NCBI RefSeq assembly: GCF_934636505.1
Contig: NZ_CAKUAL010000013.1
Span: 1 to 43,452, forward strand
Length of the DNA stretch: 43,452 nucleotides
Source of the DNA: an uncultured Ellagibacter sp.
Lineage (GTDB): Bacteria > Actinomycetota > Coriobacteriia > Coriobacteriales > Eggerthellaceae
Reading direction: 5' to 3'
The notes below the pieces were generated by a model. The model was not told the origin of the DNA. It did no database searches and worked only from the letters and a program-made list of their open reading frames with translations. This document shows, in pieces, positions 1 through 7,356 of this stretch. Position 1 is the first letter of the stretch. Every line of letters begins with the position of its first letter. The translations under genes and the position numbers were made by a program.

Positions 1-364
1 GCGATGTGCCGCACACGTAGTCGATACCGAGCTGCATGTAGGCTCGCTCATGGTCGGGATTGTACAGGCGCGCGATCACGTGGGGAACGCCGAACAGACG
101 GCTTGCGACCTCCGCGACCATGAGGTTCGTGTTGTCGAGCTGCGTGACGGCCGCGACGACATCGCAGTCGTCCACACCCGCCTTCACGAGGGTGTCCTCG
201 TCGAAGCCGACGCCCTGCAGCGTGGAGCCGTTGAAGTTGCGGCCGAGGTTCGCGAATGCGTCGGCGCTCCTGTCGATCACGCAGACGTTGCTCCCGTTGT
301 CGGAAAGCATGTTGGCGAGCTGCGAGCCCACGCGCCCGCACCCTACCACAATGACATTGCTCAT
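1..364 (-). CDS. trkA: TrkA potassium-uptake NAD-binding protein, N-terminal part
   Basis: Translation from the ATG at 364 begins MSNVIVVGCGRVGSQLA, a Rossmann-fold start with the GxGxxG-type dinucleotide loop of TrkA_N/RCK domains, followed by the acidic end of beta-2 (VIDRS). The gene runs off the left edge, so only about 121 residues are visible and the C-terminal TrkA_C domain cannot be assessed. TrkA proteins are cytoplasmic gating subunits that bind NAD(H) and control Trk/Ktr potassium channels. The partner membrane subunit is not in the window. A second adjacent trkA copy beyond the edge would be common but cannot be seen. Family assignment is firm; the exact partner is unknown. Confidence 0.9.
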   Translation of the reverse strand, partial: MSNVIVVGCGRVGSQLANMLSDNGSNVCVIDRSADAFANLGRNFNGSTLQGVGFDEDTLVKAGVDDCDVVAAVTQLDNTNLMVAEVASRLFGVPHVIARLYNPDHERAYMQLGIDYVCGTS

Positions 365-422
365 AAATCGCCTTTCGCCGCGACGCCGTTTAGGTGCTTA
401 GCATAGCGCATGCGGAAAAGAA

Positions 423-446
423 AAGGCCGGACTCGCGCCCAGCCTT
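423..446 (-). terminator. Terminator-like hairpin after the wall hydrolase
   Basis: On the minus strand AAGGCTGG and CCGGCCTT pair (one T-G wobble) around an 8-nt loop, followed by TTCTTTTCC. It lies 10 bases past the hydrolase stop and before trkA, so it probably ends the hydrolase transcript. Confidence 0.55.
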
Positions 447-456
447 CAACCTTACG

Positions 457-1233
457 TTAGATTTTCGACATTTCCCGAAGCGTGTCACGAAACCAGTTGT
501 CGTAGTTCGGCGGACAGTACTTCTGGGCGTTCGAGTAGCTGATGGTGTAGCCATACCCCTTCGCAAGGCCTGCGACATGGGCGTTGATGGCTTCTTCCCA
601 CGAGCTCCAACCGGTAGAGCCCCAGCCCCACGCGTTGTGCGGCAGGAAGCAGTTCGTGCCCTTGGTGGACTCGGTGTTGGAAATAGCCGGCGACCAGCGA
701 GGGTCAACGCCGTTTTCCCATGCAGCGGTGGCGAAGGTCTCCCCTTGGCCGGCAAGCGGGGAACCCGCGAGGTAGTTGTTGATGCGATTCGCCCACTCAG
801 AGATGAAGGCGTCCTTGCCACAGCTCCAATCCACTTCGGTGAGCTGGGACATCGCGGAAGAGGCATCAGTGGTGCGCGCCTTGGCGAGCGCCTGCTCGGC
901 AGCCTGGATGCGAGCCTGCTCCTCGGCGAGGGCAGCTTGCTCGGCGGCGATGCGCTCGGCTTCCTTCTCGGCCTCGACGGCCTGAACACCTTGGGTGATG
1001 TCGCGCGATGCGGGCTGAGACAAGACGCTGCCGACCGATGCGTCGGACACGTTGGAGACAAGCACCTCGGCAGCAGGCGCCGAAGAGGCCGTGCCACCGA
1101 ACGGAGACGACGAACCGCCTGCCGCAGCAAGACCGTAGCCGAAGCAGCCGACCGCCACGACGGAGGCGCACCCGATCGCGGCGATTTTCGCGACCAAGCC
1201 CGTCTTCTTCATATTATTTCGACGTGTTACCAC
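457..1233 (-). CDS. Secreted lysozyme-like/glucosaminidase-type cell wall hydrolase
   Basis: A 258-residue protein. Residues 8-40 form a Lys-led hydrophobic signal or anchor segment (KKTGLVAKIAAIG...). A Glu/Ala-rich predicted coiled coil at about 85-120 (EAEKEAERIAAEQAAL) links it to a C-terminal domain. That domain contains SNTESTKGTNCF and NAWGWGS, the pattern of lysozyme-fold peptidoglycan glucosaminidases in which the Glu of xxTES is the likely acid catalyst. The GTG at 1233 has GAAAGG upstream; an ATG at 1212 (MKKTG) is an alternative with no clear ribosome site. Inferred role: trimming peptidoglycan outside the membrane. The exact bond cleaved is not known, and a lytic transglycosylase is possible. 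Confidence 0.65.
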   Translation of the reverse strand: MVTRRNNMKKTGLVAKIAAIGCASVVAVGCFGYGLAAAGGSSSPFGGTASSAPAAEVLVSNVSDASVGSVLSQPASRDITQGVQAVEAEKEAERIAAEQAALAEEQARIQAAEQALAKARTTDASSAMSQLTEVDWSCGKDAFISEWANRINNYLAGSPLAGQGETFATAAWENGVDPRWSPAISNTESTKGTNCFLPHNAWGWGSTGWSSWEEAINAHVAGLAKGYGYTISYSNAQKYCPPNYDNWFRDTLREMSKI

Positions 1234-1387
1234 GCAGTGTCAACCTTTCTCGAACAGCACGAGACCTAACCGCCGAAGCGGTGACAGCGTATTGAATTGT
1301 GGGTGGGATTGCTGCCAAGAGAAGAACTTATGCTGTTGTTTGCAAGGCAAGATTTTACCTTATGCGAGGGTTTCAACGCAAAATCTT

Positions 1388-1403
1388 GTGGAGGCCGCTC
1401 CAC
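1388..1403 (-). terminator. Weak hairpin downstream of the PspC gene
   Basis: GTGGAG-4 nt-CTCCAC forms a perfect 6-bp hairpin about 90 bases past the PspC stop. On the minus strand it is followed by AAGATTTTG, a poor T-tract, so termination is only possible. The rest of 1234-1491 is AT-rich leader sequence for the hydrolase with no convincing gene. Confidence 0.3.
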
Positions 1404-1491
1404 GGTTTGTTCGATATTACGCAGCGGATTTTTTATCGTCCCTGGTAGTTATTATTCTCGATTTTGGATTGAACAAGAACGAATTTCACAC

Positions 1492-1830
1492 TCAGCGGAA
1501 CGAGCGCGGCGGTTTCGGGGGCAAATGGCCGACCCCCACATAGGTTTGCCGCTCGCTTTCAGAGGACGGCACGTCGCAATCGATGGGCCCGTATTTTTCG
1601 GAGGACGCCGACTCGGGACGAACGTCGAACACGTCCCCGGAAACCGACGATTTCGGCAAGACGAAGATGAGCGCCACATAGGCCACGGCGAGAAGGCCGC
1701 CCGTGAGCAACGTGCCCGCGACGACGAGGATGCGCACGACGATCGGGTCGATGCCGAAGTAACGCGCAACGCCCGCGCACACGCCTCCGAGCCGCGCGTT
1801 CGCATCTCGCGTGAGCTTCCTTCCGACCAC
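1492..1830 (-). CDS. PspC-domain membrane protein
   Basis: A 112-residue protein opening with KLTRDANARLGGVCAGVARYFGIDP, the usual entry into a PspC domain, then one hydrophobic segment (about 32-60, ending VALIFVLPKS) and a polar tail. The GTG at 1830 follows AAAGGGA and lies 18 bases after the CorC-like stop, so the two genes are probably co-transcribed. PspC-domain proteins sit in the cytoplasmic membrane and sense or buffer envelope stress in several phyla; the specific role here is inferred from the family. The 50-residue tail is not recognised. Confidence 0.85.
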   Translation of the reverse strand: MVGRKLTRDANARLGGVCAGVARYFGIDPIVVRILVVAGTLLTGGLLAVAYVALIFVLPKSSVSGDVFDVRPESASSEKYGPIDCDVPSSESERQTYVGVGHLPPKPPRSFR

Positions 1831-1848
1831 GGTGCCGTCCCTTTCGTC

Positions 1849-2724
1849 CTAGTGCGTCTTTTCCTGCTGACCTTCCCCCTCTTCGGCGACGTCGGCCCCA
1901 CCGGCCAGACGCTCCACGCGAATGGTGGAAATGCGCGAACGGCGCATACGCTCGATCTTGAACGAATAACCGCCCACCGTGAACTCATCGCCCATCTCCG
2001 GCACGAAATCGAGCGTGTCGATCAGCCAGCCGGCGATGGTCTCGTAGTCCTCCGACTCGGAGACCGGCCAGCCGAGCGCCGCCGCGTCCTCGACCGGGAA
2101 GCGCCCGTCGACACGCCATACGCCGTCGGAGAGCTTGGTGATTTCTTTGCCCTCCATGTCGTACTCGTCGACGATTTCGCCTACGATTTCCTCGATGATG
2201 TCCTCAACGGTAATTAAACCATCGGTCCCACCGTATTCGTCCACCACGATGGCCATCTGTTGCCGATTCGTTTGCATTTCCTTGAGCAGCGGGAAGATGT
2301 CCTTGGTCTCGGGGACGAACAGGGGCTCGAAAGCGTACTTCGCGGCAAGGTCGTCCTCGCGGCCGTCGATGAGCGGCCCGACGAGGTTTTTGTAATGCAC
2401 GATGCCGATGATGTGGTCGGCGTCCTCGTGGAAGATGGGAAGGCGCGAGTAGCCCGTGCCGTGCATGCGCTCGACCGCCGTGCGCACCGTCTCGGTGTCC
2501 TCGACCATGATCATGTCGACGCGTGGCTGCATGATTTCATGCACCGACATGTCGCCCAAGTCGATGATGTCGTGGATCATGCGCTTCTCGTCGTCGGCGA
2601 GCTCATCGTTATCGGCGACGATGTCTTTGATTTCCTCCTCGGAGACCGTTTGCTTCTTCGCCGATCCGAAACGTGAGAAGAAGCCGGTCAGACCCTTCTG
2701 CTCCTCGTCGCTCATCGTAATCAT
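1849..2724 (-). CDS. CBS-pair/CorC_HlyC domain protein without membrane domain
   Basis: A 291-residue soluble protein with two CBS motifs (about 60-185; IMQPRVDMI and VVDEYGGTDGLITVEDI are diagnostic) and a C-terminal CorC_HlyC transporter-associated domain (about 205-275). The N-terminal DUF21/CNNM membrane region of longer relatives is absent, which matches the short CorC form. The family is linked to magnesium/cobalt efflux and divalent-cation homeostasis, with CBS pairs binding adenine nucleotides. ATG 2724 has GAGGAG only 3 bases away; ATG 2715 is 12 bases away, so the start is uncertain by three codons. Upstream neighbour on the same strand is hemolysin III; downstream is PspC. Confidence 0.88.
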   Translation of the reverse strand: MITMSDEEQKGLTGFFSRFGSAKKQTVSEEEIKDIVADNDELADDEKRMIHDIIDLGDMSVHEIMQPRVDMIMVEDTETVRTAVERMHGTGYSRLPIFHEDADHIIGIVHYKNLVGPLIDGREDDLAAKYAFEPLFVPETKDIFPLLKEMQTNRQQMAIVVDEYGGTDGLITVEDIIEEIVGEIVDEYDMEGKEITKLSDGVWRVDGRFPVEDAAALGWPVSESEDYETIAGWLIDTLDFVPEMGDEFTVGGYSFKIERMRRSRISTIRVERLAGGADVAEEGEGQQEKTH

Positions 2725-2805
2725 CCACTCCTCGCACTCTTAGGGGACGTCAACCCCGAAAATCCATCCGCTGCGCCCGTGACAGTGCGGACGCTCACCT
2801 CGCCG

Positions 2806-3681
2806 CTACATCACATACAGCGCCACGGCCAGAAACTGCAGCACGCTCGCCGCAACGACCATCACGTGGAACACTGAATGCATGTAGGGAATCTTCTTCA
2901 ACACGTAGAATACGCAGCCGACCGTATAGACCAGGCCGCCCGCAACCAGGAGCGCAAGACCCTCCATGGGAAGGTTCGCCACGAGAGCCGGCAGATACGC
3001 AACGACGCACCACCCCAGAAGAAGGTAGAGCAACGCTGAGATCCAGCGCGGGCGAAATACCCAGAACGCCTCGCAGGCAATGCCCGCAAGCGCTACGACC
3101 CACACGAACACAGCCAGGTAGATTCCCCCGTCGTTCCCAAGCGTAACCAGGCAAAACGGCGTATATGTTCCCGCGATGAACAGGTAGATCCCGCTGTGGT
3201 CGAGCACCTTGAACACACGCTTGGCGCGGTCTACCGCAATAGCGTGGTACAGCGTCGACATGAGGTATTCCACCAACATGGTGATGGTGTAGACGAGCGC
3301 CGCCGCAAGCTTCACACCGCCGCCAGCGCGCACCGCAATCACCACGAGAATGGGAATCGCCGCAATGGAGAGAAGCGCGCCTATGCCGTGCGTCACGGAG
3401 TTGGCGATTTCCTCGCCGAGCGTGTACTCGCGCACGTTGCGGCGGGCGCGCTCGGCGTTCGCGGACGTGTTGGCGGGCTCGTTTCTATGCTCGCGCGCCT
3501 CGGAGAGAGTGCGCGGCTTGAACTGAGAAGGGGTCCATGCCCGAGGCGCGGAGGGGCGATTTTGCGCGTACGAAGGCGACGCGGCGGGCAGAGGGGCTTT
3601 GCGGGCGGCAGGCCCAGGCGCTGAAGGGTCAGGCGCCGAACTTCGGCCGCCTTTCGAATCGGATGTCGCATGTGTGTCCAT
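2806..3681 (-). CDS. Hemolysin III / PAQR-family integral membrane protein
   Basis: About 291 residues. The C-terminal ~210 residues carry seven hydrophobic segments with the family landmarks: GEEIANSVTHGIGA, MSTLYHAI, LDHSGIYLFIAGTYTPF and MHSVFHVMVV. The conserved Ser/His/Asp residues in these motifs form the metal-dependent hydrolase-like site proposed for the CREST/PAQR superfamily. The first ~75 residues are a Pro/Ala/Ser-rich soluble extension (SAPDPSAPGPAARKAPLPAA) that typical YqfA-type members lack. The ATG at 3681 lies 5 bases after the stop of the YdbT-like gene; an earlier in-frame start at 3729 would overlap it. The cellular substrate of this family is not established. Confidence 0.88.
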   Translation of the reverse strand: MDTHATSDSKGGRSSAPDPSAPGPAARKAPLPAASPSYAQNRPSAPRAWTPSQFKPRTLSEAREHRNEPANTSANAERARRNVREYTLGEEIANSVTHGIGALLSIAAIPILVVIAVRAGGGVKLAAALVYTITMLVEYLMSTLYHAIAVDRAKRVFKVLDHSGIYLFIAGTYTPFCLVTLGNDGGIYLAVFVWVVALAGIACEAFWVFRPRWISALLYLLLGWCVVAYLPALVANLPMEGLALLVAGGLVYTVGCVFYVLKKIPYMHSVFHVMVVAASVLQFLAVALYVM

Positions 3682-3686
3682 GCATT

Positions 3687-5450
3687 TCACTCTATCACAT
3701 TTCCCCCAGGGACAAGCCACGCCAGCCATGCGGCAGCATCTTCTTCACATGCGTCGATCAGCCTGGTCGAGGTGCCCCGCAAACCCGCAGCTGTCCACGC
3801 GGTGACGGTCGCCACCTTCGCACGGCGCTGGAAGGGGTTCGACTTCGAGAAGCCGAACTGGATCTTCTCGCGAGGCAAGCAAACCGAGACCGAGCCGAGG
3901 CCGCCGTTTTCCACCTGCATAAAGCGCCTGTTGAACGAAAACCACGACGAGCGCGCCCAAAGCACCGCGCTCACGGCGGCGAGCGCCTCGGCAACCGCGC
4001 ACGCGACGTAGCCCAAAAGCGCGATCCGGTCGAACCAGAAGAGTTCCCCCGCCGACATGAAATCGTCGCCGTAAGCGCTCACGCCGAACATCACGCCCAC
4101 GTGGAGAAGCGCAAGCGCCACGGCGCACCAAAGCCCCCATCCTTGGATGACCGTGCGCCTGACCAGCGCACGGCGAAGAGCCACCTTAGGAACGCGACGG
4201 CGCTCGGTCGGCATGTCGGCGAACTCGGGGATGAGCCCCGCGACGATCTCGGGCACGCGATCGACCTTCACGAAGGGATGCACGACGAGCGCACCCTCGG
4301 AAAGGGAGTCCTCCATGCCACCCGACCCGCTCGACGCGTCCACCTTCCCGAGAGACAGCTCGCAGAAGCCGAAGATGCGGCGGATGAAGCTCTGCTTCAC
4401 GATGACCGACTGCACGCGATCGACTGACACGCCGTGGAAACGGTGCTGGAGAAGGCCGCGCTCGACCTCGATGCGATCGCCGCGCCGACGCGCCTTGAAG
4501 CCCCCGAAGGAGATGCAGGTGCCGAGCGCCGACATCGCCCACACGAACAGGGACAACGCAATGAACCCGACGGCAATGAGGGCGATGATGCTGTTGCCGA
4601 AAAGCGCGAGGCCCGCGTCGGCAAGCGCTTCTGCGACGGCTCCGCCCGCCTCGCCCGACATCTGCGAGACGAAATCGGCGGCCTGCGAGAACACGCCGAT
4701 GATGCCGACGACGACGAGAATCAGCGTCGTGCTGTTCGAAAGCCCGGTGAGGATGAGCTCGCCGTTGGTAATGCCGTACTGGAAGGAGATGCGCCCCGTG
4801 TCGACCTCGCGCCCGGCGAACACGCCGCGCACGTCGTCCCACACCTCGGCGGGCGCATCGAGCACGTTGCCGAAGCTGCTCGGGGCGTCGGCTTCCCGGA
4901 AAGGCGCCCCGACGGCTGCCGACTTGCGGGCGAACAGGTCGGCCCGCAGCGCCTCCGCGTCGGCCTTGCGCAAAAACGGCACCGACACGGCCTTGTTCGA
5001 CGCGCCGCCCGCCGTGTCAATCTGCACCGTGCACACGCCGAACACGCGCTGGAGAAGCGAGGCTGTCTGGTCAACCGACTGGATGCGCCGATAGGGCACA
5101 TGCACGCGCTTCTTGTTGAAGATGCCCGAATAGAAGCTGAATTCCTCGTCGCCGAACTCGTACCAGATATGTTTGTAGGACACGAGGCGGTAGATGAGGC
5201 TCGCGGCGAGCGAAACGATTACTGTGCCGAGAAATAGCAGGACGACAAAGATTGCGGCAAGCCCGCCGTTTACGAACTGTCCGAGGCTGTCGGGATTGAG
5301 CAACTCGGGAATGATCTGAGGAAGCACGCTGATGAGAAGCGCTGCGAACACCGCAGCGGCGCCCTGAAGCCCACCAAGCCAGATGTAGCTGGAATGAACC
5401 GCGTGCCTCTCGCGGCTCTCGTGCCTCTCGCGGTTTTGGGCCCCGTCCAT
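3687..5450 (-). CDS. YdbT-type membrane protein with repeated bacterial PH (DUF304) domains
   Basis: A 587-residue protein with alternating pairs of membrane segments and soluble bacterial PH domains. The first PH block is at about 95-170 (YEFGDEEFSFYSGIFNKKR, VPYRRIQSVDQ), a second near 315-400 (RIEVERGLLQHRFHGVSVDRVQSV) and a third at the C-terminus after another membrane pair (FMQVENGG, LPREKIQFG). This is the YdbT layout. Its start overlaps the stop of the YdbS-like gene as TGATG, so the pair is translationally coupled, as ydbS/ydbT pairs often are. Role unknown; in Bacillus the pair is associated with resistance to some secreted antimicrobials, and that link here is only inference. Confidence 0.8.
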   Translation of the reverse strand: MDGAQNRERHESRERHAVHSSYIWLGGLQGAAAVFAALLISVLPQIIPELLNPDSLGQFVNGGLAAIFVVLLFLGTVIVSLAASLIYRLVSYKHIWYEFGDEEFSFYSGIFNKKRVHVPYRRIQSVDQTASLLQRVFGVCTVQIDTAGGASNKAVSVPFLRKADAEALRADLFARKSAAVGAPFREADAPSSFGNVLDAPAEVWDDVRGVFAGREVDTGRISFQYGITNGELILTGLSNSTTLILVVVGIIGVFSQAADFVSQMSGEAGGAVAEALADAGLALFGNSIIALIAVGFIALSLFVWAMSALGTCISFGGFKARRRGDRIEVERGLLQHRFHGVSVDRVQSVIVKQSFIRRIFGFCELSLGKVDASSGSGGMEDSLSEGALVVHPFVKVDRVPEIVAGLIPEFADMPTERRRVPKVALRRALVRRTVIQGWGLWCAVALALLHVGVMFGVSAYGDDFMSAGELFWFDRIALLGYVACAVAEALAAVSAVLWARSSWFSFNRRFMQVENGGLGSVSVCLPREKIQFGFSKSNPFQRRAKVATVTAWTAAGLRGTSTRLIDACEEDAAAWLAWLVPGGNVIE

Positions 5451-5938
5451 CACATGTCCTCGCGCGCGATGCGGGCAAGCTCGGCCGCGCGGTCACGCAC
5501 CTGGTCGGCGACGTCGTTCGCAAGCCCGGGGATTACGTGCTCGCCAGCGGCCGTGGCGACGGTGACGCTCGAAAGACCGAATGCGCGCAGGATCGGCCCC
5601 TGGCGTGTGTCGGTGTTCTGGACGCGGATGAAGGGGATGATGTAGTGCTTGCGCCAGATGATTCCCTTAGCGATGTCGAGGTAGTCATCGTGAAGCTCAT
5701 AGCGCCAGCGAACGTAGCGGATAGGCGGCAGCACGACGAGGAACACCACAAGCAGCACCGCAGCAATGGCCGAGAGCACGGCGATGAGGGCGAACGCCCA
5801 AGGCGCCGGTTCGACCGCGGCGCAAATGGCGAAGGGGACAGCGCAGCAGAGGTAGCCGAGCACGATCCAGATGGCGTCGTTTACCCGCCACACGTTCTTC
5901 ACCCGAGGATCGAGCTTGCTTTGAGGGGTTCCGTTCAT
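5450..5938 (-). CDS. YdbS-type bacterial PH (DUF304) domain protein
   Basis: A 162-residue protein with two adjacent hydrophobic segments (about 20-70, ending LVVFLVVLPPIRYVRW) then one bacterial PH domain (RYELHDDYLDIAKGIIWRK, IPFIRVQNTDTRQGP, FGLSSVTVATAAGEHVIPGL). These motifs match YdbS proteins. The ATG at 5938 (MNGTPQSK) is preferred, with AAAGG nine bases upstream; the frame is open further 5' but that segment lacks family similarity. It is the first gene of a run (YdbS, YdbT, hemolysin III) with overlaps or gaps of 5 bases, so probably one transcript. Confidence 0.82.
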   Translation of the reverse strand: MNGTPQSKLDPRVKNVWRVNDAIWIVLGYLCCAVPFAICAAVEPAPWAFALIAVLSAIAAVLLVVFLVVLPPIRYVRWRYELHDDYLDIAKGIIWRKHYIIPFIRVQNTDTRQGPILRAFGLSSVTVATAAGEHVIPGLANDVADQVRDRAAELARIAREDM

Positions 5939-6175
5939 GAGGAAAGCCTTTCTCGAGCGCGCCCGCGATGCGAGCGCTTTCCCCATGATAACAAGCGTCG
6001 GCAAACTTTTCGTAAAGCGAATGGGAAAGCCTGGGCCGCCAAGTGGTGATGTCGCCATCGAACCTGCTCACGGCATCGATGGCATTTGTCGCCTTTTTGC
6101 AGAAGGCCGCATGGGCCAGCCAAATTGTGTACGATGGAAAAGCTGAATCGATTGCGCAGCAGAAAAGAGGGAATC

Positions 6176-6619
6176 ATGAAATACCAGGAGCTGCAAGACG
6201 AAGTGAAGGCCGCGCTGAAGGCGCACGACAAACCGCGCGTGTCCATCCTGCGCCAGGTGCACGGCGAAGTGAAGAACATCGAGGTGAACGAGCGCCGCGA
6301 GATCACGGACGCCGACGTCGACGCCATGCTCAAGCGCGTGATCAAGCAGACGAAAGAGACGCTCGAGGGCTCCATCAAGGCGGGGAACAACCAGGAGCGT
6401 ACCGACCTTCTCGCCGCGCAGGTGGAGATTCTTGAGTCGTACCTTCCCAAGCAAGTTTCAGGGGACGAGCTCATCGCACTCATCGAGAAGACGCTCACCG
6501 AGACCGGTGCCACCTCGAAGAAGGAGATGGGGAAGGTGATGGGCGCGCTCACGAAGGCGACCGGCGGCAACTTCGACAAGGCCGCGGCCGCAGCCGAGCT
6601 CGGCAAGCGCCTCGCCTAG
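6176..6619 (+). CDS. YqeY / GatB-tail domain protein
   Basis: A 147-residue protein (YqeY members are usually about 150). Motifs KPRVSILRQVHGEVKNIEV and ILESYLPKQVSGDEL are typical of YqeY, which resembles the tRNA-binding tail domain of GatB amidotransferase subunits. A role in tRNA-dependent amidation or tRNA binding is often proposed but not proven. The ATG at 6176 follows GAGGGAATC; an upstream in-frame ATG at 6086 lacks a ribosome site and family similarity. It stands alone, divergent from the YdbS-led operon. Confidence 0.88.
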   Translation: MKYQELQDEVKAALKAHDKPRVSILRQVHGEVKNIEVNERREITDADVDAMLKRVIKQTKETLEGSIKAGNNQERTDLLAAQVEILESYLPKQVSGDELIALIEKTLTETGATSKKEMGKVMGALTKATGGNFDKAAAAAELGKRLA

Positions 6620-6633
6620 CGCAGGGCAAGAAA

Positions 6634-6651
6634 AAACGCCCGCAGGCGTTT
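6634..6651 (+). terminator. Intrinsic terminator of yqeY
   Basis: AAACGCC-CGCA-GGCGTTT hairpin 14 bases past the yqeY stop, followed by CGTTTCG. Stem is perfect; T-tract is short. Confidence 0.65.
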
Positions 6652-6668
6652 CGTTTCGAGGAGAGGAG

Positions 6669-6707
6669 GCCGGTGAGGGCGAGGGGGGGGGGTAGGCCCT
6701 CACCGGC
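6669..6707. repeat. 12-bp perfect inverted repeat with poly-G loop
   Basis: GCCGGTGAGGGC (6669-6680) and GCCCTCACCGGC (6696-6707) are perfectly complementary. The 15-base loop contains ten consecutive G (6683-6692). No T-tract follows on the plus strand, so it is not a typical terminator. It lies just after the yqeY terminator. Confidence 0.75.
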
Positions 6708-6787
6708 TTGTGATGGATGGCCAGACGAGAGGAGCCTCCACCACCGGGTCAGCATTAAGAAGTGTGCTGGTCAGCGGGTTCGTTTTC

Positions 6788-6815
6788 TTGAGAGAGAGGG
6801 GGGATTCGAACCCTC
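6788..6815 (-). other. tRNA 3'-end-like fragment (T arm plus acceptor strand)
   Basis: Minus-strand GAGGG-TTCGAAT-CCCCC reads as a T arm (one A-C mismatch) followed by CTCTCTC, as in the 3' acceptor strand of a tRNA. No matching 5' acceptor, D arm or anticodon arm is found within the next ~100 bases, and no CCA follows. It may be a recombination scar left from a tRNA 3' end, or chance. Confidence 0.25.
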
Positions 6816-6834
6816 GCTGCTGACATTTGTTATC

Positions 6835-6847
6835 TTAGGTTAACCTT
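6835..6847. promoter_or_regulatory. DtxR-like palindrome
   Basis: TTAGGTTAACCTT contains the perfect palindrome AGGTTAACCT (6837-6846) and resembles half of the DtxR/IdeR metal-regulator consensus. A regulated gene is not obvious at this spot. Confidence 0.35.
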
Positions 6848-6863
6848 GCTGGCGCGTCAATGG

Positions 6864-6880
6864 GGTTAACCATGGTTTAC
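6864..6880. promoter_or_regulatory. GGTTAACC-type palindrome resembling the feoA operator
   Basis: TTAACC-AT-GGTTTA (6866-6879) shares the TAACC-NN-GGTT core with the site in front of the first feoA gene (10835-10850). The shared core next to iron genes suggests a common metal-responsive regulator. Confidence 0.4.
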
Positions 6881-7001
6881 AATTCCTCCACAAATGTCTT
6901 GCATATCGGTAGGAAAAATAGCCATCCCTAAGAGCGGCCTTATCCCCGAGAGCGAGCTTGCTAGGGAGATGCTCGCATGAAGACCCTCTCCCGAACGCAA
7001 G

Positions 7002-7029
7002 AAGGCCGGGCACTTTCGCGTCCGGCCTT
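7002..7029 (-). terminator. Terminator-like hairpin after the Fe-uptake operon
   Basis: AAGGCCGG and CCGGCCTT form an 8-bp perfect stem with a 12-base loop, 25 bases past the stop of the Cys-rich FeoB-associated gene; the downstream T-tract is weak. Confidence 0.55.
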
Positions 7030-7053
7030 CCCGTTGAATCATAAGAAAACGTG

Positions 7054-7278
7054 CTATCTGAGCGCCTTGCCCATGTCGGCTACCATGCACTCGACCACTC
7101 CGCAGCCGGAACAACCATGGCAGCTTCCACATCCGCTTCGAGGGCTATCGCTATCCCCGCAGTGGTCGTGGCAATCGCACAGGCCGCGCGTCGCGATGCG
7201 GCGCACCGCCAGCACAGCAAGCACGGCGATAACGAGCGCGACGACGATTGTCGACGGCGTCCAAACCAAACCCATCAT
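7054..7278 (-). CDS. FeoB-associated Cys-rich membrane protein
   Basis: A 74-residue protein: one membrane helix (about 8-28, STIVVALVIAVLAVLAVRR) followed by a Cys/Gly-rich cytoplasmic tail with ten cysteines (CDCHDHCG, CGSCHGCSGCG). This layout is that of the small FeoB-associated Cys-rich proteins found after feoB in many anaerobes. ATG 7278 has GGAGG eight bases upstream. It follows feoB by 78 bases on the same strand. The Cys tail may bind metal and help FeoB; that function is proposed from context rather than established. Confidence 0.85.
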   Translation of the reverse strand: MMGLVWTPSTIVVALVIAVLAVLAVRRIATRGLCDCHDHCGDSDSPRSGCGSCHGCSGCGVVECMVADMGKALR

Positions 7279-7356
7279 AGGTGCGCCTCCTTTCTTGCGG
7301 ATCGACTCTGAGGACGCACCCGAAAGCGCATCCCCAAAAGTTACTCTCAGTAGACT

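Larger units (their letters stand above)
6620..7053. other. 434-bp non-coding region between yqeY and the Fe-uptake genes
   Basis: No convincing gene. Left to right it holds the yqeY terminator, a 12-bp perfect inverted repeat with a ten-G loop, a minus-strand tRNA-3'-end-like piece, two palindromic GGTTAA sites and the terminator of the Fe-uptake operon. Each is listed separately. Confidence 0.7.

Noticed and set aside
1234..1491. Possible c-di-AMP (ydaO-type) riboswitch before the wall hydrolase
   Set aside because: The position is suggestive in Actinobacteria, but I could not find the conserved core motifs.
6780..6900. A complete tRNA gene on the minus strand
   Set aside because: Only the T arm and 3' acceptor strand can be drawn; no 5' acceptor or anticodon arm fits at a proper distance.
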